Assembly (NCBI GenBank): GCA_946480445.1 | Contig: CAMLJN010000006.1 | Location: forward strand, 123,738 to 187,737 | DNA from: an uncultured Buttiauxella sp. | Lineage (GTDB): Bacteria; Pseudomonadota; Gammaproteobacteria; Enterobacterales; Enterobacteriaceae | DNA length: 64,000 nt | Reading direction: 5' to 3' | In this document: positions 1-9,513 of the stretch, piece after piece | Layout: every line of letters starts with the position of its first letter | Position numbering within the stretch: position 1 is the stretch's first letter | Program-made: the position numbers and the translations under genes | The notes under the pieces: generated by a model | Told to the model about the DNA's origin: nothing | Database searches by the model: none | The model's input: only the letters and a program-made list of their open reading frames with translations

Positions 1-1
1 C

Positions 2-385
2 GCGGAATGCAAAGAAGTGCGCGTGGCACGTGATTACCTGGTCGTCATGGAGAATCAACGGCAGGTAGAAGCGGTATGCCCGAATATCAATGCCATGCTT
101 CCTCTGGGAAAAATGGTTTGTATAACAGCACCGGGTGACGGGGAATATGATTTTGTTAGCCGTTTCTTCTGCCCGGGCGAAGCTGTAGCGGAAGACCCTG
201 TAACAGGTTCGGCGCACAGCATGCTTATTCCTTACTGGGCTGAAAAACTGAATAAAACGCGGATGCTGGCGCATCAGGGAGCTGAGCGTGGCGGGGATTT
301 ACGCTGCCAGCTCGCAGGCGATCGCGTATTCATTGGCGGACAGGCAACAACGTATCTGACAGGCAAAGTGCTGTTGCCCACGTAA
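2..385 (+). CDS. PhzF/YddE-family protein, 3' part only
   Basis: The reading frame is open from base 2, so the gene starts outside the window and only the last 127 residues are seen. The motif EDPVTGSAH followed by a Y-W-A-E stretch is typical of the C-terminal half of PhzF-like proteins (diaminopimelate-epimerase fold; isomerase-like, mostly of unknown substrate). The catalytic glutamate of the family lies near the N-terminus and cannot be checked. A GTG at 17 is in frame, but similarity to the family runs up to the window edge, so it is not the start. The next gene is convergent. Confidence 0.85.
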   Translation, partial: AECKEVRVARDYLVVMENQRQVEAVCPNINAMLPLGKMVCITAPGDGEYDFVSRFFCPGEAVAEDPVTGSAHSMLIPYWAEKLNKTRMLAHQGAERGGDLRCQLAGDRVFIGGQATTYLTGKVLLPT

Positions 386-635
386 CGTGAGGCTCACGCC
401 GTCTCTGATGGTCAGTTTTCTTGCTTGGGGTTCTGGCGTGTTTTCTGATGACGGAAAGTCCGAACGTTTATAGAGCCGCAGGATCACCGCCAATTTCCGC
501 GACAGCTGCCTGATGGCATCAGGCACAGGATATTGCCGCCGTTGCAGGTCACAGCTTTTAAGCCACTCTTTATTGACTGGCTGGAAAACGAAGAGAAACA
601 TGACGGGCATCCGATATGGCTGCCCTGCTTTATAA

Positions 636-661
636 GGCGGGCAGCAAAACTGCCGCCCGCC
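636..661. terminator. G+C-rich hairpin between convergent phzF-like and porin genes
   Basis: GGCGGGCAG and CTGCCGCCCGCC pair with a 3-base bulge around an A-rich loop, just past the porin stop codon. A short T run follows on the + side (CTTTTA) and TTAT on the minus side. It probably ends both converging transcripts. Confidence 0.5.
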
Positions 662-670
662 CTTTTACGA

Positions 671-1822
671 TTAGAAATCGTAACGCAGACGTACCAAGTT
701 CATATCGCCCAGGTTGTCGGTGCTGGAGGTGAAGACGTGTTCGTAGTCCACCTGGAAGCCATAATCCAGCTTAAAGCTCACGCCCACGCCGTTATCAATG
801 CGCTGGTAGTTGCGGCCATTGATGTACTCAATGCGGTCGCCCATAAAGTAAGGCTGCACGGATTTCAGCGCGTACTGCTCAACCGGGATGGTGTAGCCCG
901 CGAAGTATTCCACGCCCCACGCATCGCCTGCGAAGTAATTGTTTACGTCCACTTTTTTGGTGGTCATAAAGTTCTGGTACCAGCCGCCGCCGAGGCTGAA
1001 TGTCCAGTTATCCGGTTTCCAGCTCAGAGCCGTACCAAGGATATTCTGGTCGTAGGTTTTGCTGTCGCTGTTGCCTGGGTTACGCATTTCCGCGCGGGTA
1101 TAGTTCCACGCCGCGCCCCAGCTCAGGTCTTTGCTCAGATGATAATCCACGCCCAGGGAGCCGCCGCCTTTACGCTTGTAGCGCAGGCCGTTACCCGGCA
1201 GGTATTCACCGTCATCAAACAGGTACGACGCGTAAACATCGGCATCGCCAAAGGTGTTTTTGTATTTCAGCATCTTACGTGAACGGTAAGAGCCGTCGTA
1301 GTCGCCGTTGATACCGTTACCCGGCGCCTGGCCGATCATGTCGTAGTCCCAGATATCGGTTTTCGCGCCCACCACATCGTAGTACACGCTGTTCTGCTGG
1401 CCAAAGGTCAGCTGACCCCAGGTTTTGCTTTTCAGGCCGGTGTACAGCATACGGCGTGAGGTGTCGTTCGCGCCTTCAGCATAGTGGTTATCCCAGTCGA
1501 AGACGGCCGGAATATTTACGCCCAGTTCGTAATAGCTGATCCAGCTAATATCGTCGAACAAATAATAATCGGCTGCGAAACGAAAACGAGTGCCACCGTC
1601 AAAACCGTTACGTTTATAGGAACCTTTGTCGCCGTCGCCGGTCATCATATTGAACTGCGGACGGATGCTTCCGCCAACGGTGAAGTTCAGGCGGCTAAGA
1701 GGATCGCCCGCCTGAGGATCCTGTTTTAATACCGTGATTTCAGCATGAGCCGCGGTAGAAACCATACCCAACAGCAGACCCGCCCCCACCAGCTGGGGAA
1801 GAACGCGCATTTTACTTTTCAT
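671..1822 (-). CDS. outer-membrane beta-barrel porin
   Basis: A 383-residue protein with an N-terminal signal peptide (MKSKMRVLPQ...AHA, cleavage after about residue 27) and a C-terminal phenylalanine (RYDF), the outer-membrane insertion signal. The mature part is rich in alternating aromatic and polar residues, Gly and Asp, as in beta-barrels. It likely forms a diffusion channel; I cannot name the substrate. The ATG at 1822 is chosen because AAGG lies 7-8 bases upstream and the signal peptide begins there; a TTG two codons further up is in frame. It is flanked by its own hairpin (636-661) and an upstream A+T-rich promoter region (1829-2020), so it is probably a single-gene unit. Confidence 0.8.
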   Translation of the reverse strand: MKSKMRVLPQLVGAGLLLGMVSTAAHAEITVLKQDPQAGDPLSRLNFTVGGSIRPQFNMMTGDGDKGSYKRNGFDGGTRFRFAADYYLFDDISWISYYELGVNIPAVFDWDNHYAEGANDTSRRMLYTGLKSKTWGQLTFGQQNSVYYDVVGAKTDIWDYDMIGQAPGNGINGDYDGSYRSRKMLKYKNTFGDADVYASYLFDDGEYLPGNGLRYKRKGGGSLGVDYHLSKDLSWGAAWNYTRAEMRNPGNSDSKTYDQNILGTALSWKPDNWTFSLGGGWYQNFMTTKKVDVNNYFAGDAWGVEYFAGYTIPVEQYALKSVQPYFMGDRIEYINGRNYQRIDNGVGVSFKLDYGFQVDYEHVFTSSTDNLGDMNLVRLRYDF

Positions 1823-2020
1823 TAACAAACCTTATTAAACGTATTTTTGTTTTAAGCGCAAGGATATTACCGTTTATTTTTGGCGTTGAGTTCGCCATTT
1901 TTAATGATTTGTGCGGTTATCGTTATGCTGATTTATTAATAGATATTACAAAAAACAAGCGAAGTGGCGGAAATATGCTCTGGCGCAATGAAAAGCGGAA
2001 TATAATGAAGTTTATAACGA

Positions 2021-2071
2021 AAAATCAGGTCCGGCGCTGCCGTCTTTCACCGCAGCGCCGGACCTGATTTT
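2021..2071. terminator. strong bidirectional terminator hairpin downstream of ybbP
   Basis: A perfect 20-bp inverted repeat (arms 2021-2040 and 2052-2071, core GGTCCGGCGCTGC) with an 11-base loop. A/T tracts form the outer ends, so U runs arise in both directions. It follows the ybbP stop on the minus strand. Confidence 0.85.
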
Positions 2072-2078
2072 GTAGCAA

Positions 2079-4493
2079 TTACGCAACAAACTGGCGGAAC
2101 AAAGCTTTGCCTTTCAGCAGTCGGACACCTAACCACCCGCCGCACAAAGACAGCAACACCGCCCCGGTTAGCGGCAAAATGGCCCACAGCCGCCAGTCCG
2201 GCTCCCAGGGGAAATCAAACACGCTGGTTTGCAGCAGGCCCAGCGCCGTTTCCGCACCGATGGCGGCCACCAGCCCGGAGACCAGACCCAGTAGCGCAAA
2301 TTCGCACCATAACGTCGTGCGCAGCAGGCGCTTGCCCGCCCCTAACGTGCGGTATACCACCAGCTCCTGATGACGCTGGCGCATCCCCACCTGCACCTGA
2401 GCCAGCAGCAGTAAGATGCCGCAGGCGGTGACCAGCACCACCATCACCTCCAGCGCCCGGCTTACCTGCTCCAGCACCTGACCGACCTGGCGCAAAATAG
2501 CCCCAATATCCAGCAGGCTGACCGTCGGAAACTCGCGGTTAAGCTGCGTGAGCAGACCACTGGTACCTTCCCAGCGGAAGCTTGTGAGCCAGCTTTGCGG
2601 CTGGTTATCCAGCGCACCAGGCGGGAAGATAAAGTAGAAGTTTGGCCGCAGACTTTCCCAGTCGACTTTGCGCAGGCTGGACACTTTGGCAGAGAAATCC
2701 TGCGTGTCGCCCGTGAAGGTTAGGGTATCACCCAGCTTGATATTCAGGCGCTTCGCCACGCCCTGGTCCATCGAAACTTCCCCGGTTTTCGGCGGCCAGC
2801 TGCCTGCAAGGATCGGATTGTGCGCAGGCTTACGGCTCTGCCAAGTCAGGTTCAGCTCACGATTGAGCGCCTCGTCAGGATTGCCTTCCGTCGCTTTGCC
2901 GTTTATCGCCGTCATGCGCACCCGCACAATCGGGTAGAACGCTTCCGGGATAATCTGATGCTCGGCCAGGAACTCTTTGACCGGCTGTACCTGATCGGCC
3001 GCGATATTAATCAAAAAGTAGTTCGGGCTTTCCGGCGGGAGCTGTTGCTGCCAGCGATCCAGCAGGTCACCGCGCAGCACCAGCAGCAAAGCCAGCAGCA
3101 TAAATGACAGCGAAAAGGCGGCCAGCTGGCTTAATGTCCCCCACGGCTGGCGCAGTAGACGATTAACGGCCAGCCGCAGCGCAAGGTTTTTCACCGTCAG
3201 CTTTTTGAGCAGTTGCAGTACACCCCAGCCAACAACGCCGCACAGCGCCGCCAGAACCAGAGTACCGGCAAGCACCGCCCACAGCAGCGTGCTGCCACCC
3301 ATCAGTAAGGCCAGCAGCAGCACCACAACCATACTGATAAGGGGAAGATAGACTTTCAGCGGCCAAACGTTGGCCACGGCGTCACGACGTAAAACGCGCA
3401 GCGGCTGCGTGGCCAGCAGCAGGCGGTAAGGACGCAGCCCAACCAGCATTGAGATGACCACCATCGAGCCTATCGCCCAGGCCCAGGGCCACAGGCTGGC
3501 AGGCGGCAGCGCGGCGGGCAGCACAGGTTTTAGCAGGTGCATCAGCACGGCTTCAAATCCGCTGCCGACCACGCCGCCGGTAATAGCGGCCAGCGCAAGC
3601 ACCATCAGCCATTGTCCAATGATCAGCTTACGCAGCGCAGCACGCCCTGCGCCCAGCGTTTTCAGGATCGCCACCAGGTCATAGCGGCTGCGGCAGTAGT
3701 GGCTCATCGCCACCGCCACGGCGGCCACGGCCAGCAACAACGTCAGCAGCGCAGAAAGCAGTAAAAACTGCTGGGAGCGTTCCAGAGATTTGCCCAGCGC
3801 GCCGTCGTCCTGCTCCATACCGTACCAGCGCTGTTCCGGCTTGAGCTTTGGCAGAAGGTAGTTTTCATAGGTTTCCAGCTGCTGCGGGGTACCGCCAAAT
3901 TTATAGCGCCAGGTTATGCGGCTGCCCGGCTGCACCGCGCCCGTTTTCTCCACGTCGTTCAGGTTCATCAGCAGGCGCGGAGCCATCTCAAACGGGTTAA
4001 ACCCTGAATCAGGCTCCTGCACCACCTCTCCGGCAATGCGCAACGTGGCGTCGCCCACATCAAGCGTATCGCCGACCTTAAGATTCAGCAGCGCCATCAG
4101 ACGCGGCGCAAGTAATACGCTGCCTGGCTGCGGTTTTAAATGGGGCGGATTCGTTTCCAGCTCGCCGTACATCGGATAAACAGTATCCACCGCCTTGACG
4201 CTGGCCAGCTGCGGCGTGTCGCCCGCAAAGGTCATGGTAGCAAAGGTGAGCTGTTTACCGACTTGCAGGCCGTCTTTCCGCGCCTGCGTCAGCCACGCCT
4301 CCGGCACGGCTCGCGAACTGCGCAACGCCCGGTCCCCCGCCATAAAATCACGGCTTTGCTGGTTTAGTCCCTGCTCCATTCGATCGCTGATATTGCCTAA
4401 CGCCAGCACACAGGCCACCGCCAGGCTCAGGGCAAGCCAGACGATAAGTAACGAGGGCGAGCGCCATTCGCGCCAGAACCAGCGGGCGATCAT
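2079..4493 (-). CDS. ybbP: ABC exporter permease YbbP (FtsX/MacB type)
   Basis: This 804-residue inner-membrane protein matches E. coli YbbP in length and closely in sequence (start MIARWFWREWRSPS). Such permeases have an N-terminal membrane helix, a large periplasmic region, a first FtsX domain (about residues 250-360 with hydrophobic helices), further helices near 370-470, and a C-terminal FtsX domain (about 690-800). It pairs with the ATPase YbbA, whose TGA stop overlaps this ATG as ATGA at 4490-4493. The substrate is not established; lysophospholipid or lipid-linked roles have been proposed because of neighbouring tesA. The start was set at ATG 4493 from homology and the overlap rather than the upstream in-frame codon. 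Confidence 0.92.
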   Translation of the reverse strand: MIARWFWREWRSPSLLIVWLALSLAVACVLALGNISDRMEQGLNQQSRDFMAGDRALRSSRAVPEAWLTQARKDGLQVGKQLTFATMTFAGDTPQLASVKAVDTVYPMYGELETNPPHLKPQPGSVLLAPRLMALLNLKVGDTLDVGDATLRIAGEVVQEPDSGFNPFEMAPRLLMNLNDVEKTGAVQPGSRITWRYKFGGTPQQLETYENYLLPKLKPEQRWYGMEQDDGALGKSLERSQQFLLLSALLTLLLAVAAVAVAMSHYCRSRYDLVAILKTLGAGRAALRKLIIGQWLMVLALAAITGGVVGSGFEAVLMHLLKPVLPAALPPASLWPWAWAIGSMVVISMLVGLRPYRLLLATQPLRVLRRDAVANVWPLKVYLPLISMVVVLLLALLMGGSTLLWAVLAGTLVLAALCGVVGWGVLQLLKKLTVKNLALRLAVNRLLRQPWGTLSQLAAFSLSFMLLALLLVLRGDLLDRWQQQLPPESPNYFLINIAADQVQPVKEFLAEHQIIPEAFYPIVRVRMTAINGKATEGNPDEALNRELNLTWQSRKPAHNPILAGSWPPKTGEVSMDQGVAKRLNIKLGDTLTFTGDTQDFSAKVSSLRKVDWESLRPNFYFIFPPGALDNQPQSWLTSFRWEGTSGLLTQLNREFPTVSLLDIGAILRQVGQVLEQVSRALEVMVVLVTACGILLLLAQVQVGMRQRHQELVVYRTLGAGKRLLRTTLWCEFALLGLVSGLVAAIGAETALGLLQTSVFDFPWEPDWRLWAILPLTGAVLLSLCGGWLGVRLLKGKALFRQFVA

Positions 4494-5176
4494 GCTTCCT
4501 CCCACAGTTTACCTTCACGCAGGCGCAGTCGGCGGTCGCAGCGGGCGGCAAGCTGTTCATCGTGGGTGACAAGAATAAGCGTGGTGCCGAAGTCGCGGTT
4601 CAGGGAAAAGAGAAGATCGGCAATGCGGTCGCCGGTCTGCCGGTCGAGGTTTCCCGTTGGCTCATCGGCAAACAGCACGCCAGGGCGGCCGTTAAAGGCG
4701 CGGGCCAGGGCAACACGCTGCTGTTCACCGCCGGAGAGCTGGGCCGGAAGGTGATCCAGGCGTTTACCCAATCCTAACTGCTCCAGTAAGGCTCTGGCCT
4801 GCGCCCGGCTGGCCGAGTCGTTTTCACCGCGCAGCAAAGCGGGAAGCTCTACGTTTTCCAGGGCGTTTAACGTCGGCACCAGCATAAAGGACTGGAAGAC
4901 AAAGCCGACGTTTTTCGCCCGCAGCGCCGCGCGCGCTTCTTCGTTCATGCTGTGCAAAGGCTGGCCGCACAGATGCACTTCCCCTTCGCTGCCGTCATCT
5001 AAACCGGCCAGAATGGCCAACAGCGTCGATTTTCCCGAGCCGGACTCGCCAATCAGCGCAAGGGTCTGCCCCGGTTTGACAACCAGCTCAACTCCGGTAA
5101 GGATGGAGAGCTGATGCTCCCCATGACCTACGGACTTACTAAGATGATGAACTTCAACAATGTTTTCCGCTGGCAT
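4490..5176 (-). CDS. ybbA: ABC exporter ATP-binding protein YbbA
   Basis: A 228-residue LolD/MacB-type ATPase. Walker A GESGSGKST is at residues 43-51, followed by a Q-loop (FVFQSFML), the signature LSGGEQQRVALARA, Walker B VLFADEPTGNLD and the switch histidine in VTHD. Length and start (MPAENIVEVHHL) agree with E. coli YbbA. It powers YbbP, with which it overlaps by 4 bases. Its 5' end overlaps the divergent tesA by 33 bases (5144-5176), so each start codon lies inside the other gene, as in E. coli. Frames extending further upstream run antisense through tesA and are not real. Confidence 0.93.
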   Translation of the reverse strand: MPAENIVEVHHLSKSVGHGEHQLSILTGVELVVKPGQTLALIGESGSGKSTLLAILAGLDDGSEGEVHLCGQPLHSMNEEARAALRAKNVGFVFQSFMLVPTLNALENVELPALLRGENDSASRAQARALLEQLGLGKRLDHLPAQLSGGEQQRVALARAFNGRPGVLFADEPTGNLDRQTGDRIADLLFSLNRDFGTTLILVTHDEQLAARCDRRLRLREGKLWEEA

Positions 5177-5773
5177 TTGCCCTTCCTGTTTCTGGCTCTG
5201 ATGACCTTCCGTGCCGCAGCCGCGGACACGTTGTTGATTCTGGGTGACAGCCTGAGCGCCGGGTATCGCATGTCGGCGACCGCCGCCTGGCCTGCGCTGC
5301 TGGACAGCAAATGGCAGCAGCAAAAGATGAATGTGATTAACGCCAGCATCAGCGGGGATACCGCGCCGCAGGGACTGGCACGTCTGCCCGCACTCCTCAA
5401 ACAGCACCAGCCGCGCTGGGTCCTGATTGAGCTGGGTGGCAACGACGGACTGCGTGGCTTTCAGCCGCAGGCCATCGAGAAAAGTTTGCGGCAAATTATT
5501 ACCGACGTTAAAGCGGCAAACGCTCAGCCACTGCTGATGCAAATTCGTCTGCCTGCCAACTACGGTCGCCGGTATAATGAAGCGTTTAGCGCTATTTATC
5601 CGCAGCTTGCCAAAGAGTTTTCCGTTCCTCTGCTGCCGTTCTTTATGGAGGAAGTTTATCTGAAACCGCAATGGATGCAGGATGACGGCATTCACCCTAA
5701 CAGTGATGCCCAGCCGTTTATCGCCGACTGGATGGCCACCCGCCTGGCTCCTTTAGTCAATCACAACAGTTAA
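5144..5773 (+). CDS. tesA: acyl-CoA thioesterase I / lysophospholipase L1
   Basis: TesA is a periplasmic multifunctional esterase (thioesterase I, protease I, lysophospholipase L1) of the SGNH/GDSL family. The 209-residue precursor has a signal peptide ending FRAAA, then the mature start ADTLLILGDSLSAGY with the nucleophile Ser in GDSL (precursor Ser36). The oxyanion-hole and catalytic blocks SGDT, GGND and DGIHP are all intact. The ATG at 5144 is taken because the protein from there aligns with E. coli TesA; an ATG ten codons upstream is in frame. It overlaps the divergent ybbA start, so the tesA promoter must lie inside ybbA. Confidence 0.93.
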   Translation: MMNFNNVFRWHLPFLFLALMTFRAAAADTLLILGDSLSAGYRMSATAAWPALLDSKWQQQKMNVINASISGDTAPQGLARLPALLKQHQPRWVLIELGGNDGLRGFQPQAIEKSLRQIITDVKAANAQPLLMQIRLPANYGRRYNEAFSAIYPQLAKEFSVPLLPFFMEEVYLKPQWMQDDGIHPNSDAQPFIADWMATRLAPLVNHNS

Positions 5774-5814
5774 CCACGACTTATAAACAATTGGGGCACC
5801 CCTCGGGTAAAGTT

Positions 5815-6585
5815 ATGCAAAAATCCGTCTTAATTACAGGTTGTTCCAGCGGCATTGGCCTGGCCTGCGCGCACGCCTTACAAAAGCAGGGTTTCCGCAT
5901 TCTCGCGGCCTGCCGTAAACCAGAAGATGTCGAGCGTATGAAGCAGGCCGGTTTTACCGGCGTACTGCTGGATCTCGACTCCCCGCAAAGCGTTGAGCAG
6001 GCTGCCGCCGAGGTTATCGCGCTGACGGGCAATCGCCTGTACGGGATATTCAATAACGGCGGCTACGGCGTATATGGCCCGCTACAAACGCTCTCCCGCG
6101 AGCAGATGGAACAGCAGTTTTCCACCAACTTATTTGGTGCACACCAGCTCACCATGCTGCTGTTACCCGCCATGCTGCCGCACCGCGAGGGGCGCATCGT
6201 GATGACAAGTTCGGTGATGGGCCTTATCGCAACGCCCGGCCGCGGTGCCTATGCCGCCAGCAAATACGCGCTGGAAGCCTGGTCTGATACCTTGCGTATG
6301 GAGCTGCACCACAGCGGCATCAAGGTCAGTCTGATTGAGCCTGGTCCTATCCGTACAAAATTCACCGAGAATGTAAACCAGACGCGTTCCGACCAGCCGG
6401 TTGAAAACCCGGGTATTGCCGCCCGCTTTACGCTCGGGCCTGAAGCGGTGGTGGAGAAAGTGCGTCATGCTTTTGAAAATCCGAAACCGAAATTGCGCTA
6501 TCCGGTGACGATGGTTGCCCACGCCATGTCGTGGCTACGCCGCCTTCTTCCGGGCCGCGCGCTGGATAAAATTTTACGTGGCTGA
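5815..6585 (+). CDS. ybbO: short-chain dehydrogenase YbbO
   Basis: An NADP-dependent short-chain dehydrogenase/reductase of 256 residues, similar to E. coli YbbO, an aldehyde reductase. The dinucleotide-binding motif TGCSSGIG is at residues 8-15; the structural NNAG block reads NNGG; the active site S...YAASK is intact. ATG 5815 is chosen; the residues before it (GKV) are conserved in E. coli, where a start 13 codons further up has been annotated, so a TTG at 5791 is possible. The gene follows tesA by 41 bases and is likely co-transcribed with it and perhaps ybbN. Confidence 0.88.
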   Translation: MQKSVLITGCSSGIGLACAHALQKQGFRILAACRKPEDVERMKQAGFTGVLLDLDSPQSVEQAAAEVIALTGNRLYGIFNNGGYGVYGPLQTLSREQMEQQFSTNLFGAHQLTMLLLPAMLPHREGRIVMTSSVMGLIATPGRGAYAASKYALEAWSDTLRMELHHSGIKVSLIEPGPIRTKFTENVNQTRSDQPVENPGIAARFTLGPEAVVEKVRHAFENPKPKLRYPVTMVAHAMSWLRRLLPGRALDKILRG

Positions 6586-6643
6586 GTTGAAGCAGCCTTA
6601 TTCAACCCCATGTAAAACCTAAATCGTTATAAGAGAGTGACTC

Positions 6644-7498
6644 ATGTCAGCCCAATACACTATCGACATTACCGAAGCGAACCTGCACCAGACGCTGGAA
6701 CAGTCCGTTACCACGCCGATCCTGTTTTACTTCTGGTCTGCCCGCAGCCAGCATTGTGAACAGCTGACGCCCGTGCTGGATAAGCTCGCCGCTCAGTATC
6801 AGGGGCAGTTTATTCTCGCCAGAGTGGATTGCGATGCCGAGCAGATGGTCGCCTCCCAGTTTGGTTTACGCAGCATTCCAACCGTCTATCTGTTCCAGAA
6901 CGGGCAGCCGGTAGACGGCTTCCAGGGTCCACAGCCGGAAGAAGCGATTCGCGCCCTGCTGGAAAAAGTGCTGCCGCGTGAACAAGAGCTGAAGGCTCAG
7001 GAAGCGATGCAGCTGGTGCAGGAAGGCAAACATGCAGAAGCCCTGCCGCTGCTGAAGGACGCCTGGCAGCTGTCCGGCCAGAGTAGCGAAATTGGCCTGC
7101 TGCTGGCGGAGGTGCAGATCGCCCTTAACCGCAGTGATGATGCTGAAGCCGTACTGAAGACCATCCCTTTACAGGATCAGGACACCCGCTATCAGGGGCT
7201 GATCGCTCAGATCGACCTGCTCCGTCAGGCCGCAGATACCCCAGAGATCCAGCTGTTGCAACAGCAGGTAGAACAGGATCCAGAGAATGCACAGTTAGCC
7301 AGCCAGCTGGCTTTGCAGCTGCATCAGGTCGGTCGCAACGAAGAGGCGCTGGCACTGCTTTATACCCACCTGAAAAAAGATCTGGGGGCCGCTGACGGCC
7401 AGGTGCGTAAAATGCTGATGGAGATCCTGGCCGCACTGGGTACAGGTGATGCGCTGGCCTCAAAATATCGCCGCCAGATCTACTCCCTGCTCTACTGA
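6644..7498 (+). CDS. cnoX: chaperedoxin CnoX (YbbN)
   Basis: The 284-residue protein has an N-terminal thioredoxin-like domain (about residues 1-110) in which the usual CxxC is SQHC (Ser35-Cys38), as in E. coli YbbN/CnoX, so it does not act as a disulfide reductase. The C-terminal half is TPR-like alpha-helical repeat (about 115-284). The E. coli protein is a hypochlorite-activated holdase that also protects substrates by mixed disulfides and hands them to GroEL or DnaK. The start ATG at 6644 follows AAGAGAGTG. A 10-bp stem hairpin follows at 7516-7547. Confidence 0.93.
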   Translation: MSAQYTIDITEANLHQTLEQSVTTPILFYFWSARSQHCEQLTPVLDKLAAQYQGQFILARVDCDAEQMVASQFGLRSIPTVYLFQNGQPVDGFQGPQPEEAIRALLEKVLPREQELKAQEAMQLVQEGKHAEALPLLKDAWQLSGQSSEIGLLLAEVQIALNRSDDAEAVLKTIPLQDQDTRYQGLIAQIDLLRQAADTPEIQLLQQQVEQDPENAQLASQLALQLHQVGRNEEALALLYTHLKKDLGAADGQVRKMLMEILAALGTGDALASKYRRQIYSLLY

Positions 7499-7515
7499 TA
7501 ATTAAATCGCTCTCA

Positions 7516-7547
7516 TGACGCGGAAGTCACTGAATGTTTCCGCGTCA
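7516..7547 (+). terminator. hairpin between ybbN and qmcA
   Basis: TGACGCGGAA and TTCCGCGTCA form a perfect 10-bp stem with a 12-base loop. No T run follows, so termination may be weak or factor-assisted; the qmcA promoter probably lies just after it. Confidence 0.5.
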
Positions 7548-7587
7548 GCGGTTAAACTAGCATCAAAACAAACAGGAGGTTTTTTTG

Positions 7588-8502
7588 ATGCTTATCGTTA
7601 TTCCAGTACTCATCCTTGTCGCGTTGATCGTCGTTGGCGCCGGGGTAAAAATTGTGCCTCAGGGCTTCCAATGGACCGTAGAGCGCTTTGGCCGTTACAC
7701 CAAAACCCTGATGCCGGGCCTGAACCTTGTGGTGCCGTTTATGGACCGCATCGGGCGCAAAATCAATATGATGGAGCAGGTGCTCGACATCCCTTCCCAG
7801 GAAGTTATTTCCAAAGATAACGCCAACGTCGCCATTGACGCGGTGTGCTTTATCCAGGTCGTTGACGCGCCGCGCGCGGCCTATGAGGTCAGCAATCTTG
7901 AGCTGGCCATCATCAACCTCACCATGACCAATATCCGTACCGTGCTCGGCTCTATGGAGCTGGATGAAATGCTGTCGCAGCGCGACAACATCAACACGCG
8001 CCTGCTGCATATTGTGGATGAGGCGACAAATCCGTGGGGCATCAAAATCACGCGTATTGAAATTCGCGACGTGCGCCCGCCTGCGGAACTGATCGATGCG
8101 ATGAACGCGCAGATGAAAGCGGAGCGTACCAAGCGCGCCTACATTCTTGAGGCAGAAGGTATTCGTCAGGCGGAAATCGTGAAGGCCGAGGGTGAGAAGC
8201 AGTCGAAGATCCTGAAAGCCGAGGGTGAGCGCCAGTCGGCCTTCCTCGAGGCAGAAGCCCGCGAGCGTAGTGCAGAAGCGGAAGCCCGTGCGACACAGAT
8301 GGTTTCTGAAGCTATTGCGAAAGGGGATATCCAGGCGGTGAACTACTTTGTCGCCCAGAAATACACCGACGCGCTCCAGCAGATTGGTTCTGCCAACAAC
8401 AGCAAAGTGGTGCTGATGCCGCTGGATGCCAGCAGCCTGATGGGTTCTATCGCCGGGATCAGCGAACTTATCGCGCAAAGCGGTAACGAGCGTAAAAAAT
8501 GA
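7588..8502 (+). CDS. qmcA: SPFH/stomatin-family membrane protein QmcA
   Basis: QmcA is an inner-membrane, lipid-raft-like SPFH protein linked in E. coli to membrane quality control beside FtsH/HflKC. The 304-residue product has one N-terminal membrane segment (about residues 2-20), the SPFH core ([19 protein letters not shown] onward), and a charged alanine/glutamate-rich coiled coil (about 170-240). ATG 7588 is preferred over the TTG at 7585 because AGGAGG lies 8 bases upstream. Its stop codon overlaps the start of ybbJ, forming the usual SPFH/NfeD pair. Confidence 0.93.
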   Translation: MLIVIPVLILVALIVVGAGVKIVPQGFQWTVERFGRYTKTLMPGLNLVVPFMDRIGRKINMMEQVLDIPSQEVISKDNANVAIDAVCFIQVVDAPRAAYEVSNLELAIINLTMTNIRTVLGSMELDEMLSQRDNINTRLLHIVDEATNPWGIKITRIEIRDVRPPAELIDAMNAQMKAERTKRAYILEAEGIRQAEIVKAEGEKQSKILKAEGERQSAFLEAEARERSAEAEARATQMVSEAIAKGDIQAVNYFVAQKYTDALQQIGSANNSKVVLMPLDASSLMGSIAGISELIAQSGNERKK

Positions 8503-8945
8503 TGGCCTTACTGCTTGCCCATCCGCACGTCTTCTGGCTCTCGCTGGGCGGCCTGCTGCTGGCGGCAGAAATGCTCGGCGCCAGCGGTTATCTGCTGTGG
8601 AGCGGCGTGGCAGCGGTGGTTACGGGCCTGTTGGTCTGGGTGCTGCCGCTGGGCTGGGAGACGCAGGGCGTCTGCTTTGCCTTGCTTACGCTGGTCGCGG
8701 CGTTTTTATGGTGGCGCTGGCTTTCCACGCGCAGGCAGCAGTCGCCGGGGGAAGTGCTTAACCAGCGCGGCCACCAGCTGGTAGGCCGTCCTCTTCGACT
8801 GGATAATGCCCTGGTCAATGGACGCGGCCATGTGCGGGTAGCCGATAGCTCCTGGCCGGTGATGGCAGACAGCGATTTGCCTGCGGGCAGCGAAGTCGTA
8901 GTGGTCGCCGTCGAGGGCATCACCCTGAAAGTGCAGGCGCGTTAG
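8499..8945 (+). CDS. ybbJ: NfeD-like membrane protein YbbJ
   Basis: A 148-residue NfeD-family partner of QmcA. Hydrophobic helices occupy about residues 10-75, followed by a small C-terminal OB-fold domain ([14 protein letters not shown]...). It overlaps the qmcA stop (ATGATG at 8499-8504) and so is translationally coupled. NfeD proteins accompany SPFH proteins and are thought to aid their assembly; no catalytic residues are expected in this short form. Its TAG overlaps the convergent cueR stop. Confidence 0.9.
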   Translation: MMALLLAHPHVFWLSLGGLLLAAEMLGASGYLLWSGVAAVVTGLLVWVLPLGWETQGVCFALLTLVAAFLWWRWLSTRRQQSPGEVLNQRGHQLVGRPLRLDNALVNGRGHVRVADSSWPVMADSDLPAGSEVVVVAVEGITLKVQAR

Positions 8946-9352
8946 CTCGCCTGATGACGATGGCAGCAGCCGGAAAGGTTGTCGATAATCGGACAATCGG
9001 CGCTGTCATCGCCAGGACAGGATTCCGCAAGCGCCAGCAGCTGCTGGTGCATCGCCTGTAGCTCCTCAATGTGCTTTTCAATCTCCGCCACCTTTTGCAG
9101 TGTCCTCGTTTTCACATCCGCGCTGTGGCGCGCAGGATTGTTAAACAGGCCGACCAAATCCCGACACTCCTCCAGATTAAACCCCACCTGACGCGCCTGA
9201 CGTAGCAGGGTCAGTTCATCCAGATGCTTCTGGGTGTAAGTCCGGTAGCCGTTATCGGAGCGGTTCGGCGCGGTAACTAACCCTTTTTCTTCGTAAAAAC
9301 GGATCGTCTTACTGGTTAGCCCGGTCTTTTTCGCCACGTCGCTGATATTCAT
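8942..9352 (-). CDS. cueR: copper-responsive MerR-family activator CueR
   Basis: A 136-residue MerR-type regulator. The N-terminal winged helix starts [24 protein letters not shown], followed by a dimerisation helix and the metal loop with Cys112 and Cys120 (CPGDDSADC), the pair that binds Cu(I) in E. coli CueR. A Cys/His-rich tail (GCCHRH) is also present. CueR activates copA and cueO when Cu(I) rises; a matching operator is seen upstream of copA at 9923-9953. ATG 9352 is chosen from homology and its GGAGGAAAG ribosome site. An extension 25 codons upstream is open but not conserved. Confidence 0.95.
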   Translation of the reverse strand: MNISDVAKKTGLTSKTIRFYEEKGLVTAPNRSDNGYRTYTQKHLDELTLLRQARQVGFNLEECRDLVGLFNNPARHSADVKTRTLQKVAEIEKHIEELQAMHQQLLALAESCPGDDSADCPIIDNLSGCCHRHQAS

Positions 9353-9513
9353 CTTTCCTCCTGCGGGTGGGATGTGCTGGCGATGATTGTAGCCCGATGC
9401 CTCTGATATATCCTGGAGCAAGCGCAAAGAAGCCTCGGTAACTTAGTTGCTTTATAAATAACAGGCCTTTAAAATTTCGCCAAAAATAATACTCACTTTT
9501 TAGGGATAACAGG

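Noticed and set aside
299..610. Open frame of 103 codons on the minus strand at the left end
   Set aside because: It runs antisense to the phzF-like gene for its last third, has no good ribosome site and resembles no family.
533..1282. Long + strand frame (249 codons) over the porin gene
   Set aside because: It is antisense to a clear porin with signal peptide and C-terminal Phe; an artefact of G+C-rich coding sequence.
5177..5695. N-terminal extension of YbbA to about 400 residues
   Set aside because: The extra part is antisense to tesA and not present in YbbA homologues; ATG 5176 matches E. coli.
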